From: Bacteroidetes bacterium UBA6661
GTDB taxonomy: Bacteria; Bacteroidota; Bacteroidia; AKYH767-A; OLB10
DNA length: 58,341 nt
Direction of reading: 5' to 3'
Assembly (NCBI GenBank): GCA_002455375.1
Contig: DKKR01000101.1
Coordinates: forward strand, 54,227-112,567
Below the pieces are notes generated by a model. The model saw only the letters and a program-made list of their open reading frames with translations. It ran no database searches and was not told the origin of the DNA. Below are positions 1 to 8,707 of this stretch, piece by piece. Made by a program: the position numbers and the translations under genes. The first letter of the stretch is position 1. Each line of letters starts with the position of its first letter.

Positions 1-228
1 CAAAAAATTCAGGCAGGCATGCAGGCACTGGATTTATTTGCTGCAGAGACATCAATTTTTACAAGTAAAGGAGAAGCAAGAAAAATGATTACAGCAAATG
101 GCGTTTCATTGAATAAGCTTAAATTTTCTGACCCTTCACAAATTATCAGTAAAGAACAACTGATTGCGAATAAATTTATACTGATACAAAAAGGCAAGAA
201 GAATTTTTTCCTGATTAAGGCTGTTTGA
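1..228 (+). CDS. tyrS: Tyrosyl-tRNA synthetase, C-terminal end (partial)
   Basis: The reading frame is open from the first base, so only about the last 75 residues are present. They form an S4-type RNA-binding domain: a 'TSKGEARKMI' helix, then 'NGVSLN', and a terminal 'GKKNFFLI' strand. This is the ending typical of bacterial tyrosyl-tRNA synthetases, where the domain grips the tRNA. The catalytic Rossmann domain lies upstream of the window. The stop at 226-228 faces the convergent gldA gene 36 bp away, and I see no clear terminator between them. Another S4 protein is possible in principle, but the GKKN ending is characteristic of TyrRS. Confidence 0.85.
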   Translation, partial: QKIQAGMQALDLFAAETSIFTSKGEARKMITANGVSLNKLKFSDPSQIISKEQLIANKFILIQKGKKNFFLIKAV

Positions 229-264
229 GTAATGTATTATAAACGATAATTGTATTTGTAAAAA

Positions 265-1176
265 TCACCCTTGCGTTAGCAGTTGAAAAACATCTTCAAG
301 TCGGCTTTCTTCTTTTTGCATTGACAGTACAGCTATATTATGGCTTACTGCCATAGTGAAAACAGCTTTACGCACGTCATCATCACCACTGTAATTTACC
401 TTCCATGTATTTCCGGAATGATGAATAACCTTACTCACCGTAGGGATATCTTGAAGCCATTTGGCATCAATTTTTCCATCAAACTCAACGGTGATTTCAT
501 GTACCGGTTTGGCTTTTTGACGTAGCATGCCTGTATCATCATCGGCTACAATTTTTCCTTTGTTGATTATGATAACACGATTACAGATAGCCTCAACTTC
601 CTGCATGATGTGTGTAGAAAGTATAACGGTTTTGTGTTTTCCTATTGATTTAATCAGTGCACGAATTTCAACCAGCTGATTGGGGTCTAAACCCGAAGTT
701 GGTTCATCAAGAATGAGTACAGCAGGGTCGTGAATTAAAGCTTGTGCAATTCCAACTCTTTGTCTGTAGCCTTTAGACAGTGCGCCAATTTTCTTTTTGT
801 ATTCAGGTGTTAGACCTGTAAGGGTAATCATAGTGTCGGCACGTTTTGCAGCTTCTTTAGCAGATAAATAAATTCCACCAACAAATTGAAGATACTCTTT
901 AACAAACATGTCAGGATAAAGTGGATTGTGCTCGGGAAGGTAGCCAACATTACGTCTAACCTCTAAGGATTGTGAAAGCGTATCAAAGCCACAAACAGAA
1001 ACTTTCCCTTCATTCTGCGGAATAAAGCATGAGATAATTTTCATAAGCGTTGATTTACCCGCGCCATTGGGTCCAAGTAAACCAACAACCTGACCTGTAT
1101 TGATTTCAAAACTTACATTATCTAATGCACGTTGCTTGCCATAAATTTTGGTTACATTTTTTACTGAAACAGACAT
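265..1176 (-). CDS. gldA: GldA-like ABC transporter ATP-binding protein
   Basis: This is a 303-residue ABC ATPase. Walker A is GPNGAGKST (residues 35-43), the signature is LSKGYRQR, Walker B is LILDEP, and the switch histidine lies in STHIMQEVEAICNRV. The stretches 'YLPEHNPLYPDM' and 'DPNQLVEIR' match GldA, the ATPase that with GldF and GldG forms an ABC transporter needed for gliding in Flavobacterium. A C-terminal extension of about 80 residues follows the ATPase core, as in that subfamily. No gldF or gldG permease gene is adjacent, so the partner must be elsewhere. The gene lies 15 bp downstream of the nucleoside phosphorylase on the same strand, so they are probably cotranscribed. Assignment to the family is sure; a role in gliding is inferred. 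Confidence 0.85.
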   Translation of the reverse strand: MSVSVKNVTKIYGKQRALDNVSFEINTGQVVGLLGPNGAGKSTLMKIISCFIPQNEGKVSVCGFDTLSQSLEVRRNVGYLPEHNPLYPDMFVKEYLQFVGGIYLSAKEAAKRADTMITLTGLTPEYKKKIGALSKGYRQRVGIAQALIHDPAVLILDEPTSGLDPNQLVEIRALIKSIGKHKTVILSTHIMQEVEAICNRVIIINKGKIVADDDTGMLRQKAKPVHEITVEFDGKIDAKWLQDIPTVSKVIHHSGNTWKVNYSGDDDVRKAVFTMAVSHNIAVLSMQKEESRLEDVFQLLTQG

Positions 1177-1191
1177 ATACCTCTAAAAAAT

Positions 1192-2070
1192 TTAAAGTTG
1201 TGCACTAATTCTGTCCAACACAGTTTGAATTAATTGATGCATGCGCTCTTCATATTTTTTTGAAAACTGCTGTGCAATTCTGTTGGCAACAATAAGGTTA
1301 ACAGCACAGCAATGATGTCCTAAAATTTTTGCCAGACCATACATGGCACCGGTTTCCATTTCAAAATTAGTTACCTTATGCTCACCATGACGGAATGAAT
1401 TTAATTTTTCAATCATATCGGTTCTTGCTAATTGATAACGCAACACCCTTCCTTGTGGTGCATAAAAACCTGAACATGATGCCGTAATACCTTTATGCAT
1501 ACCTTCTGAAAGTGCATGTTCTAATTTTAAAGAGCTTCGGGTCAGATATGATTCCGGCAGTTTGCAATTGTTTGGATAATGCTTTCTGAAACTTTCAATG
1601 ATAGCTTGTTCTTCGGGAGTATTTGTGTATTGATAAAAGTTTAATAAACCGTCTAATCCTAAACCGAATGTCGAAAACACAAACGAGTCAACAGGAATTT
1701 CGGGTTGAAGCGCACCGGAAGTGCCTATACGAATTAGATTAAGTGCTGTTAAATTGGGTTTTACGGTTCTTGTTTTAAGATCAATATTTACTAATGCATC
1801 AAGTTCATTATATACAATGTCAATATTGTCGGTACCAATGCCTGTTGAAATAACAGAGATTCTACGCCCTTTATAATGACCCGTATGTGTTACAAACTCG
1901 CGTTTTTGCTTTTTTACCTCAATGCTGTCAAAAAAGGAACTGACTTTTGATACACGGTCGGGGTCGCCAACATTTATTACTACATCAGAAATATCTTCCG
2001 GTAGAAGATTAAGATGGTAAACGCTACCATCAGGGTTTAGAATAAGCTCTGATTCGGGAATTTGATTCAT
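1192..2070 (-). CDS. Nucleoside phosphorylase (uridine phosphorylase-like)
   Basis: This 292-residue protein belongs to the PNP/UDP phosphorylase family, which cleaves a nucleoside with phosphate to give a base and ribose-1-phosphate in salvage. Visible family features are 'VINVGDPDRV' (phosphate-binding GDPxR), 'ISTGIGTDNIDIV', 'RIGTSGAL', and the ribose-binding 'NFEMETGAMYGL'. Length and motifs fit uridine phosphorylase better than the trimeric purine enzymes, but the base specificity cannot be read with confidence. The ATG at 2068-2070 is the natural start. It leads into gldA on the same strand. The upstream 166 bp separate it from the divergent universal stress gene. Confidence 0.8.
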   Translation of the reverse strand: MNQIPESELILNPDGSVYHLNLLPEDISDVVINVGDPDRVSKVSSFFDSIEVKKQKREFVTHTGHYKGRRISVISTGIGTDNIDIVYNELDALVNIDLKTRTVKPNLTALNLIRIGTSGALQPEIPVDSFVFSTFGLGLDGLLNFYQYTNTPEEQAIIESFRKHYPNNCKLPESYLTRSSLKLEHALSEGMHKGITASCSGFYAPQGRVLRYQLARTDMIEKLNSFRHGEHKVTNFEMETGAMYGLAKILGHHCCAVNLIVANRIAQQFSKKYEERMHQLIQTVLDRISAQL

Positions 2071-2205
2071 AACAATTGTAAATAATTTCTGTGCTAAGGT
2101 AAGATATATTAAAGCATCAGGTTAAAAGTACTGTCAGTTCATGTAATTTACAGTTAAATAATCTATTGGAAGTCATATTTTATGAAATTTGATATTTCCT
2201 TTTTT

Positions 2206-2213
2206 TATATTTG
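2206..2213 (+). promoter_or_regulatory. Bacteroidota -7 box upstream of the first Usp gene
   Basis: TATATTTG matches the Bacteroidota -7 consensus TAnnTTTG and ends 23 nt before the ATG at 2237. A TTTG lies upstream at 2188-2191, but its 14-nt spacing is shorter than usual, so only the -7 element is well supported. Confidence 0.45.
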
Positions 2214-2236
2214 CATAGTTAATACACCTGTTTTTT

Positions 2237-3124
2237 ATGAACCAAGAGAAGAAGGTTATAGTCACCCCGATAGACTTTTCAGAACAATCACTTATTGCAC
2301 TTTCACAAACATTTAATCTTGCAAGGTTAACCGGTAGCCATATCAGGCTTTTGCACGTTATTGATCAGGACTTTGTTTCACATTTAACCAACAGCATTTT
2401 TTCGAAAGAAAACTATGCCGATCAGATTCGAAATGATATTGAACGCAGACTTGATGAACTGGCATCAAAGGTACATAAGGAAGAAAAAATTTCCACTTCC
2501 ACCCATATCAGAACAGGAAAGATTTATAATGAAATTGTAGCGGAAGCCAATGACGTTGATGCTGCATTTATAGTTATGGGAACACAAGGTGCCAGCACAT
2601 TGAAGAAGAAATTTCTAGGCTCCAATACTTCAAGAGTAATTAAGGAGGCTTTATGTCCTGTCATTACTATCAAAGGTCATGAACATCTTAAAGGGTGTAA
2701 AGATATTGCCCTACCATTGGATCTAACAAAAGAAACACGTGAAAAGGTGAATTATGCCATTGACATGGCAAAGCTTTTTGGTGCTGTTGTACACATTTTT
2801 TCAGTGCTTGAAACAGATGATGAGTTTTTAGTAAATAAATTGGAACGACAATTGCAGCAAGTTAAGCAGTTCATTACGGAATCGGGTGTTGAATGTCAAG
2901 GTGAATTGGTTCCACAAAGTGATTCCAATGTATCATTGAGTATAATCGAATATGCAAGAATAAAAAATTGTGATTTAATAATCATCATGACACAAGGCGA
3001 AACCAATATTGCAGATTTATTTATCGGGACAGCGGCACAGGAAGTTATTAATAACTCTGAAATTCCAGTCTTATGTATCCGACCAATGGTTAGAAAAGAC
3101 ACTACACAATATGTACTATCATAA
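2237..3124 (+). CDS. Universal stress protein, two UspA domains
   Basis: This 295-residue cytoplasmic protein has two UspA domains in tandem. The N-terminal one (about 5-147) begins with 'VIVTPIDFSEQS' and carries the full nucleotide-binding pattern G-2x-G-9x-G(S/T) in 'MGTQG...LGSNTS', so it probably binds ATP. The C-terminal domain (about 152-290) has a partial version ('MTQGE...IGTAAQEVI'), which suggests asymmetric nucleotide binding. It lies 11 bp upstream of a second, similar double-Usp gene, so the two form an operon that probably arose by duplication. The molecular role of such proteins is generally stress survival; no specific partner is visible here. Confidence 0.88.
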   Translation: MNQEKKVIVTPIDFSEQSLIALSQTFNLARLTGSHIRLLHVIDQDFVSHLTNSIFSKENYADQIRNDIERRLDELASKVHKEEKISTSTHIRTGKIYNEIVAEANDVDAAFIVMGTQGASTLKKKFLGSNTSRVIKEALCPVITIKGHEHLKGCKDIALPLDLTKETREKVNYAIDMAKLFGAVVHIFSVLETDDEFLVNKLERQLQQVKQFITESGVECQGELVPQSDSNVSLSIIEYARIKNCDLIIIMTQGETNIADLFIGTAAQEVINNSEIPVLCIRPMVRKDTTQYVLS

Positions 3125-3135
3125 ATCCATTTCCT

Positions 3136-4023
3136 ATGAGCAGCAATCAACTATTTGAAATCAAGAGAATTTTAATTCCTTATGATTTTTCAGAAACAGC
3201 AGCGTTAAGTCTTGAACATGCAGTTTTCATGGCCAAATTATTAAAGGCAGATATTTATCTGCTGCATATTCTTGAATCCGTTTCTTTTACCTCTGCATTT
3301 GGTGCAGCATTTGGGAATGTAGATAAAAAGTTAGAGTCGGAATCGAATACCAAACTTGATGAAATTGGTAAACAGATTCACATGAACAACGGTATAACGG
3401 TTAAGTCAATCACAGAGGTTGGAAGGATTTATCGTAAAATTGTTGATGTTGCCAAACGCGAAAACATTGACATCATAATTATGGGCACACATGGTGTTTC
3501 AGGATATAAAAAGTTTAATGTAGGAACTAATACCAGCAAAGTGGTTGAAGAGGCAGGCTGTCCGGTGATTTCTGTACAGACACATAGCAAGAAAATCGGA
3601 TTTAAAAAGATTGTTCTACCAATTGATAATTCTCCACAGTCGCGTCAAAAGGTAAGTTATGCATTAGCTGTTGCACGTTCTTATGGTTCACACATTTGTA
3701 TTGCAGGTCTTATAAACTTCGGTAATGAAGACAATAAGAGAATGTTTAAACTAAAAGTGGATCAGGTAGAGGAATGGCTTCTGCAACATGGAGTAAGTGT
3801 TGAGAAAAAATTTGTTGAAGGCGACAACCTGGCCAAAATGACCATGCAAGCAGCAGAAGAATGGGATGCTGATTTAATTGTAATAATGACAGAACAAGAA
3901 CCAAGTATTACCGGATTTTTCCTTGGCACCTACGCAACACAGGTTGTTAACCATAGTAAAATACCGGTTATGGCAGTGCATCCGTCAGAATCAGACGGCA
4001 GCACAATTACTGTTGGATATTAA
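3136..4023 (+). CDS. Universal stress protein, two UspA domains (paralogue)
   Basis: This is the second 295-residue double-UspA protein, the same length and layout as its upstream neighbour and clearly its paralogue. Domain one begins 'ILIPYDFSETA' and holds the intact ATP pattern in 'MGTHG...VGTNTS'. Domain two begins 'IVLPIDNSPQS' and ends in 'GTYATQVVNHSKIPVMAV'. Nucleotide binding is therefore likely at least in domain one. The stop is followed by a GC-rich hairpin with a T-run at 4044-4078, which ends the two-gene operon. Identity as a Usp family member is secure; the physiological signal is unknown. Confidence 0.88.
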   Translation: MSSNQLFEIKRILIPYDFSETAALSLEHAVFMAKLLKADIYLLHILESVSFTSAFGAAFGNVDKKLESESNTKLDEIGKQIHMNNGITVKSITEVGRIYRKIVDVAKRENIDIIIMGTHGVSGYKKFNVGTNTSKVVEEAGCPVISVQTHSKKIGFKKIVLPIDNSPQSRQKVSYALAVARSYGSHICIAGLINFGNEDNKRMFKLKVDQVEEWLLQHGVSVEKKFVEGDNLAKMTMQAAEEWDADLIVIMTEQEPSITGFFLGTYATQVVNHSKIPVMAVHPSESDGSTITVGY

Positions 4024-4043
4024 AAATAATTTTCATGATTTAC

Positions 4044-4078
4044 ACATGGGGCGCTTAAGGAGCGCCCCCATGTTTTTA
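4044..4078 (+). terminator. Rho-independent terminator after the Usp operon
   Basis: The arms at 4044-4055 and 4061-4073 pair over 12 bp with a single bulged C, around the loop TAAGG, and are followed by TTTTT. It lies 20 bp past the second usp stop and 35 bp before the ATG at 4113. Confidence 0.85.
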
Positions 4079-4112
4079 TTACCTTCGCCAATCAGAATTT
4101 TAAATACTATTA

Positions 4113-5792
4113 ATGCCATCGTTTAAAGGTAGTCTGCGCTTTATATTTAAAACTTTACTATGGACTGCAGGCATACTTATTATATTATTTCTTTTATTTC
4201 TATGGAGGATTCAGATTCCCGATCCTGCTATAAGCAGTAAACTAAAACCAGGTGACCTTAAACGTATTCAAACAGGTGTTGACAGCTATCGTATCGGCAA
4301 CAACTGGTTGCGCAAAAATCAACAAGGTGTCTGGGAAATGTATATTGAAGGAAATGACTATGAAAGAGGTGTTGTATATGGCGTATTGGCAAAAGAATTA
4401 ATTGAGAAACAGGAAGAGTATTTTGTTGATCAGATCAATGAAATAATTCCCAACAAATTTTTTCTGCAGTTTATTAAAATGTTTGTAGCATGGTTTAATC
4501 GTGATATTTACAAATATATTCCCGCAGAAAACCTTCGCGAAATTTATGGTATCTCACTTTCTTTTTCCGATAAGTACGATTATATTGGACCAAAGTATTA
4601 TCGAATTCTAAACTATCATGCCGCACACGATATTGGACATGCACTTACAGATTTTCAATTAGTAGGTTGTACGTCATTTGCTGCTAACGACAGCCTTACG
4701 GACGATCATAAATTACTAATCGGCAGAAATTTTGATTTTTATATGGGCGATGATTTTGCCCGTAACAAACTGTTACTTTTTGTAAAACCTGATAGCGGCT
4801 ACTCATTTGTTTCTTATTCATGGGCCGGACTTACCGGAGTTGTTTCGGGCATGAATGAAAAAGGGTTAACAGTTACTATCAATGCAGCAAAGTCTGATAT
4901 CCCTACCACTGCAAAGGATCCTATTTCATTATTAGCACGCGAAATTTTGCAGCATGCAACAAACATTAAGCAGGCAATTGCAATTGCAGAAAAAAGAGAA
5001 ACATTTGTTTCAGAATCGTTGCTTATTGGCTCAGCACAGGATAGCACGGCTGCATTAATAGAGAAAACACCAACAAGAATGGATGTGTATCATTCACCAC
5101 ACGAATTGTTGGTATGCTCCAATCACTATCAGGGTGCTGAATTAAAAAACGATCCACACAACATTTCCAATATAGAGCTTAGCGATAGTAAGTTCCGCTT
5201 TGACAGAATAACAGAGTTGCTAAAAGAAAATTACCCACTCAGTATTTCATCAGCGGTATCTGTCCTCCGAAATAAGTTTGGGATGCACAATAAAAATATT
5301 GGTTATGGAAATCCGAAGGCAATTAATCAGTTGATTGCACATCACAGCATTTTGTTCAAGCCTCAAAGCAGCGATTTTTGGATTTCTACAATGCCTTATC
5401 AGGAAGGTGTTTATGTTCACTATAACTTATCTGATGTTTTAAAAGGAAAAATGCCTGATGCTGACTCACTGAATATTCCAGCCAGTGAATTTGTAAATTC
5501 CAACGATTTAAAAAAATTTGAAGCATTTAAAGTCATTAAACAACGCATTTATAAACACAATACTTTTGGTGTAAAACTGCACCTCAGTGAGATTGAGATC
5601 AAACAATATATAGATAATAACCCAATGAGCTATGTTACCTACATGAGTTTAGGCGATTATTTTTATCATGAAAAAAATTACCAAAGGGCGACAGCCTATT
5701 ATAAGGAAGCACTAAAACAAGAAGTGGCATCAAAGGCAGAAGAGGAAAAAATTCAAAAGATGATTGAAACCTGTACTGAAAAATTAAAGTAA
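4113..5792 (+). CDS. Membrane-anchored C45-type acyltransferase/hydrolase with TPR tail
   Basis: This 559-residue protein starts with one hydrophobic helix (about 13-31), so it is probably held in the inner membrane with its body outside the cytoplasm. The core (about 80-430) resembles the acyl-CoA:6-aminopenicillanate acyltransferase (peptidase C45) family of Ntn-hydrolases. The segment 'VGCTSF' places Cys186 as the likely nucleophile exposed by self-cleavage, followed by 'LIGRNFDFY' and 'GLTGVVSGMNEKGLTVTINA', which are typical of the family. The last 60 residues look like a TPR hairpin ('LGDYFYHEKNYQRATAYYKEAL'). The stop overlaps the start of the next gene by one base (TAATG), indicating translational coupling with a PaaK-like ligase. 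Substrate unknown; transfer or hydrolysis of an acyl amide is inferred from the family. Confidence 0.75.
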   Translation: MPSFKGSLRFIFKTLLWTAGILIILFLLFLWRIQIPDPAISSKLKPGDLKRIQTGVDSYRIGNNWLRKNQQGVWEMYIEGNDYERGVVYGVLAKELIEKQEEYFVDQINEIIPNKFFLQFIKMFVAWFNRDIYKYIPAENLREIYGISLSFSDKYDYIGPKYYRILNYHAAHDIGHALTDFQLVGCTSFAANDSLTDDHKLLIGRNFDFYMGDDFARNKLLLFVKPDSGYSFVSYSWAGLTGVVSGMNEKGLTVTINAAKSDIPTTAKDPISLLAREILQHATNIKQAIAIAEKRETFVSESLLIGSAQDSTAALIEKTPTRMDVYHSPHELLVCSNHYQGAELKNDPHNISNIELSDSKFRFDRITELLKENYPLSISSAVSVLRNKFGMHNKNIGYGNPKAINQLIAHHSILFKPQSSDFWISTMPYQEGVYVHYNLSDVLKGKMPDADSLNIPASEFVNSNDLKKFEAFKVIKQRIYKHNTFGVKLHLSEIEIKQYIDNNPMSYVTYMSLGDYFYHEKNYQRATAYYKEALKQEVASKAEEEKIQKMIETCTEKLK

Positions 5793-7078
5793 TGAAACAT
5801 CTCGGTGAAATAGAATTTGAAGGTGTTGAAACCATACGTAAAATGCAGCAACAAAAACTTTCTGAATTGCTGCTCTATGTTAGCACTAACTCTGCATATT
5901 ATAAAGAAGTCTTCAGGCAACATAACATAAAGATTGAAAACATTACACTTGACAATTTAAATGAATTGCCATTTACAACAAAGGATAATCTGGCAACACA
6001 TAATGATTCTTTTTTATGTGTTGATAAAAGCCTGGTTGCCGATTATGTGACTACATCAGGAACATTGAGTGATCCGGTTACATTTTATCTCACATCAGCC
6101 GACCTGGAAAGATTGGCATATAACGAAGCCTTATCACTGCAATGCGCTGATGGCAGTAAGAAAGATATTTTTCAAATGATGACCACCATTGACAAATTAT
6201 TCATGGCAGGATTAGCCTACTTTTTAGGTATCAGAAAATTAGGTGCTGCCAGCATAAGAGTTGGGCCGGGAACACCTCAGGCGCAGTGGGATTATATTCA
6301 TCGTTTTAAACCTTCTACATTAATTGCCATTCCATCGTTTATACCACAATTATTACAGTATGCATCTGAAAGAAAAATTGATTTTCAATCAACTTCAGTA
6401 AAAAAAATTGTTTGTCTTGGAGAACCTGTTCGCAATGCTGATTTTTCATTGAACGAGCTTGGAAAAAGAATCACCTCGTTGTGGGATGTAAAATTGTATT
6501 CAACCTATGCATCAACGGAGATGAGTTCTGCATTTACAGAGTGTGGTTATGGCAATGGCGGACATGCACATCCGGAGTTATTAATTCTTGAAGTAGTTGA
6601 CGATAACGGACTGCAGGTACGTAATGGTGAATTGGGTGAAGTTGTTGTAACCACACTTAGTGTAGAGGGTATGCCGTTAATTCGTTTTAAAACCGGTGAT
6701 TTATGCCACGTTCATTATGATTTATGTAAATGTGGCCGATTCACCACTCGCTTAGGCCCTGTTATGGGTAGAAAGCAGCAGATGATCAAGTTTAAAGGAA
6801 CTACATTATTTCCACAAATAATCTTTAATGTACTCAACATGATGCCGCAAATTGAATTATTTCAAGTTGAAGTCAGACGAAATGAATTTAATATTGATGC
6901 CATTACCATTGTGTTGCCAAAAGATTTATATTCTGATTCATTTGAACATGAAATTTCTTCATTATTTAAGTCCAAAATCAGAGTAACTCCGGCATTTAAG
7001 TTTATTGATACTGATGAGTTACAACAAAAAGTTTTTAAGGCAGATAAACGTAAATCTGAACGAATAGTATATATTTAG
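5792..7078 (+). CDS. PaaK-like acyl-CoA ligase (AMP-forming)
   Basis: This 428-residue protein has the length and order of motifs of the phenylacetate-CoA ligase family: an adenylate-forming P-loop variant 'TTSGTLSDPV', 'YSTYASTEM' (aromatic-acid-pocket/A5 region), and 'GELGEVVVTTLSVEGMPLIRFKTGD', then a C-terminal lid with 'GRKQQMIKFKGTTLFP'. Such enzymes activate a carboxylic acid, often aromatic, to an acyl-adenylate and then a thioester. The ATG overlaps the stop of the C45-type gene, so the pair is probably functionally linked: one makes an activated acyl group and the other may transfer it. That link is inference. The substrate acid cannot be read from sequence. Confidence 0.78.
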   Translation: MKHLGEIEFEGVETIRKMQQQKLSELLLYVSTNSAYYKEVFRQHNIKIENITLDNLNELPFTTKDNLATHNDSFLCVDKSLVADYVTTSGTLSDPVTFYLTSADLERLAYNEALSLQCADGSKKDIFQMMTTIDKLFMAGLAYFLGIRKLGAASIRVGPGTPQAQWDYIHRFKPSTLIAIPSFIPQLLQYASERKIDFQSTSVKKIVCLGEPVRNADFSLNELGKRITSLWDVKLYSTYASTEMSSAFTECGYGNGGHAHPELLILEVVDDNGLQVRNGELGEVVVTTLSVEGMPLIRFKTGDLCHVHYDLCKCGRFTTRLGPVMGRKQQMIKFKGTTLFPQIIFNVLNMMPQIELFQVEVRRNEFNIDAITIVLPKDLYSDSFEHEISSLFKSKIRVTPAFKFIDTDELQQKVFKADKRKSERIVYI

Positions 7079-7166
7079 GATTGTAGCTTGCTACATTAAA
7101 TTTTAACAGCAATGAAAATTAAATTATTGAAACATAAAATTGAACATTACACTAAGCAAAACTAAT

Positions 7167-7295
7167 ATGATAGAAAAAGCTAAAGCGATATACAGATTCT
7201 TATCACCCAAATTCCAAAGTGTTTTTTTAGAGTACAAAGTTACTCCTCAACCAAGATATGGACATGGTTCCCCCCCCCCATGCTCTTTTGTTTGA
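7167..7295 (+). pseudogene. N-terminal fragment of the methyltransferase, out of frame
   Basis: This 42-residue frame begins at an ATG (7167) and ends with 'VTPQPRYGHGSPP', then shifts into a premature TGA (7293-7295) because it enters a run of ten C in the wrong phase. Continuing in the frame of the downstream ORF would give '...RYGHGSPPHALLFDLV', a natural start for this class of methyltransferase. It is therefore the missing N-terminus of the next entry rather than a separate gene. With nine C the two parts fuse into one protein of 287 residues. Confidence 0.7.
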
Positions 7296-8031
7296 TTTAG
7301 TAAACAGCAACAGACAACTATACCAACAACACCTGGAATCTTTCTTAAAATATGCTGACAACATACAAATGATAAAAGATTCAAAGGAAGAAAAGAATGA
7401 AAATAATCCGTCATGGAACAATGGTTATTTGCCGGGGTTGGATATAATAGGGCTATATGGCATTATTGCCAATTACAAGCCCCAAAAATATATTGAAATA
7501 GGTTCAGGAAATTCAACTAAAGTGGCAAGAAAAGCCATTGTTGAGAATAATTTAAAGACTGAAATTACATCTATTGACCCTTTTCCGAGAGCTAATATTG
7601 ATCACTTGGCAGATTCTGTCATCAGAAAGCCCTTTGAGAGTTTACCAGACAATAAATTTATCATAGAATCTTTAGAAGAAAATGATATCCTGTTCATTGA
7701 TAATTCGCATAGAGTGTTTCCGAATTCTGATTCGATGATTTGCTTTTTGGAACTTATTCCGTTTTTAAAGAAGGGGGTTATTGTACAGATTCATGATATT
7801 TATCTACCCTATGATTATCCTCAATTTATGTGTGATAGATTTTACAACGAACAGTATATGCTTGCTGCTTTTATATTAGCAAATCCTATAAAATATAAAA
7901 CCATTTTACCCTGCTATTTTATTAGCGAAGACATAGAATTGGCAAAAACTATTTCACCTGTATGGAGTCACCCTAATTTAACCCATGTTGAAAAACATGG
8001 CGGCTCCTATTGGTTGATGATAAATGAGTAA
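7258..8031 (+). CDS. Class I SAM-dependent methyltransferase (N-terminus shifted by C10 tract)
   Basis: The open part gives 257 residues of a Rossmann-type methyltransferase (Methyltransf_24-like). Motif I is 'YIEIGSGNSTKVA', followed by 'ITSIDPFPR' (acidic loop), 'ILFIDNSHR' and 'VIVQIHDIYLPYDYP'. The nominal ATG at 7258 is almost certainly not the native start, because coding sequence in another frame runs upstream from 7167 and joins this one if a single C is removed from the tract at 7270-7279. Related proteins of this kind often modify glycans or secondary metabolites. The gene is in line with the C45/PaaK genes and the second methyltransferase. Substrate unknown. Confidence 0.72.
   Translation: MDMVPPPHALLFDLVNSNRQLYQQHLESFLKYADNIQMIKDSKEEKNENNPSWNNGYLPGLDIIGLYGIIANYKPQKYIEIGSGNSTKVARKAIVENNLKTEITSIDPFPRANIDHLADSVIRKPFESLPDNKFIIESLEENDILFIDNSHRVFPNSDSMICFLELIPFLKKGVIVQIHDIYLPYDYPQFMCDRFYNEQYMLAAFILANPIKYKTILPCYFISEDIELAKTISPVWSHPNLTHVEKHGGSYWLMINE
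7270..7279 (+). repeat. Homopolymeric C10 tract inside a methyltransferase gene
   Basis: Ten consecutive C (preceded by TT, followed by A) sit about 35 codons into the methyltransferase gene and separate its two reading frames. In this AT-rich sequence it is the only such G/C run. Lengths of 9 (or 12) C restore the frame. Confidence 0.9.
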
Positions 8032-8040
8032 ATAGTTTAT

Positions 8041-8048
8041 TATATTTG
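8041..8048 (+). promoter_or_regulatory. Bacteroidota -7 box
   Basis: TATATTTG fits TAnnTTTG and lies 25 nt before the ATG at 8074, just after the methyltransferase stop. No good TTTG -33 box is visible at the right distance. It may give the downstream genes a promoter of their own. Confidence 0.45.
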
Positions 8049-8073
8049 CCGATAACAATTAATAAAAAATAGT

Positions 8074-8703
8074 ATGAAAAAATCGCTGCTTACGTTAATG
8101 CTTTCTGCATTGATGCTTGGTGCTTTTGCCCAAGGTAAAATGAATGAACTTTTTAAGAACAATGTAAAACTCATTTTTATGGGTTATGACCTGTCGCAGG
8201 CAAGGTTTATCGGTACAGATGGTTTTACCGACCCTGCAGCCATCAAAGATAAGTTTGTTGCTGCATGGAACAATACTTTTGTAGCTGAGTACGAAAAATT
8301 CAGCTTACAAAAAGCATTTAAACTCACCAACGACAAATACGAAACTAATGTAGATGTAGTGCAGGATATTAATGGGAAATTAAATATTCACGAAAGAGTG
8401 ATGAACGGAAGTTATTCAATTGGAGAAGATGATGTAAAAAAAGCGGTTTCGCATTATAATTCCAAAGAGAAAGATGCAGTAGGTTTGGTTTATGTAGTTG
8501 AAAGTTTTAATAAAACATTAGAAAAAGCTGTTATCTGGGTAACATTTGTTGATTTGTCAAACAACAAGGTACTTTACACAGAAAAGGTAGAAGAAAAAGC
8601 CGGTGGCTTTGGCTTGAAGAACTATTGGATTGCGCCAGCAACTAAACTGAAAAAAGATATTGAAGGAAAATACTATAAAACCTGGAAGAATAAATTCAAG
8701 TAA
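8074..8703 (+). CDS. Secreted hypothetical protein
   Basis: This 209-residue protein has a clean Sec signal peptide (residues 1-19, cleavage after 'GAFA'). The mature part is rich in Lys, Asn and aromatic residues, contains no catalytic motif I recognise, and has no T9SS sorting domain, so it is probably periplasmic. The region 'VGLVYVVESFNKTLEKAVIWVTFVDLSNNKVLYTEKV' reads as an alternating beta-strand/helix fold, and the whole resembles proteins of unknown function seen in other Bacteroidota. It lies 42 bp after the methyltransferase and 4 bp before a YdcF-like gene, so it is probably part of the same operon. I do not assign a function. Confidence 0.7.
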   Translation: MKKSLLTLMLSALMLGAFAQGKMNELFKNNVKLIFMGYDLSQARFIGTDGFTDPAAIKDKFVAAWNNTFVAEYEKFSLQKAFKLTNDKYETNVDVVQDINGKLNIHERVMNGSYSIGEDDVKKAVSHYNSKEKDAVGLVYVVESFNKTLEKAVIWVTFVDLSNNKVLYTEKVEEKAGGFGLKNYWIAPATKLKKDIEGKYYKTWKNKFK

Positions 8704-8707
8704 TTAG

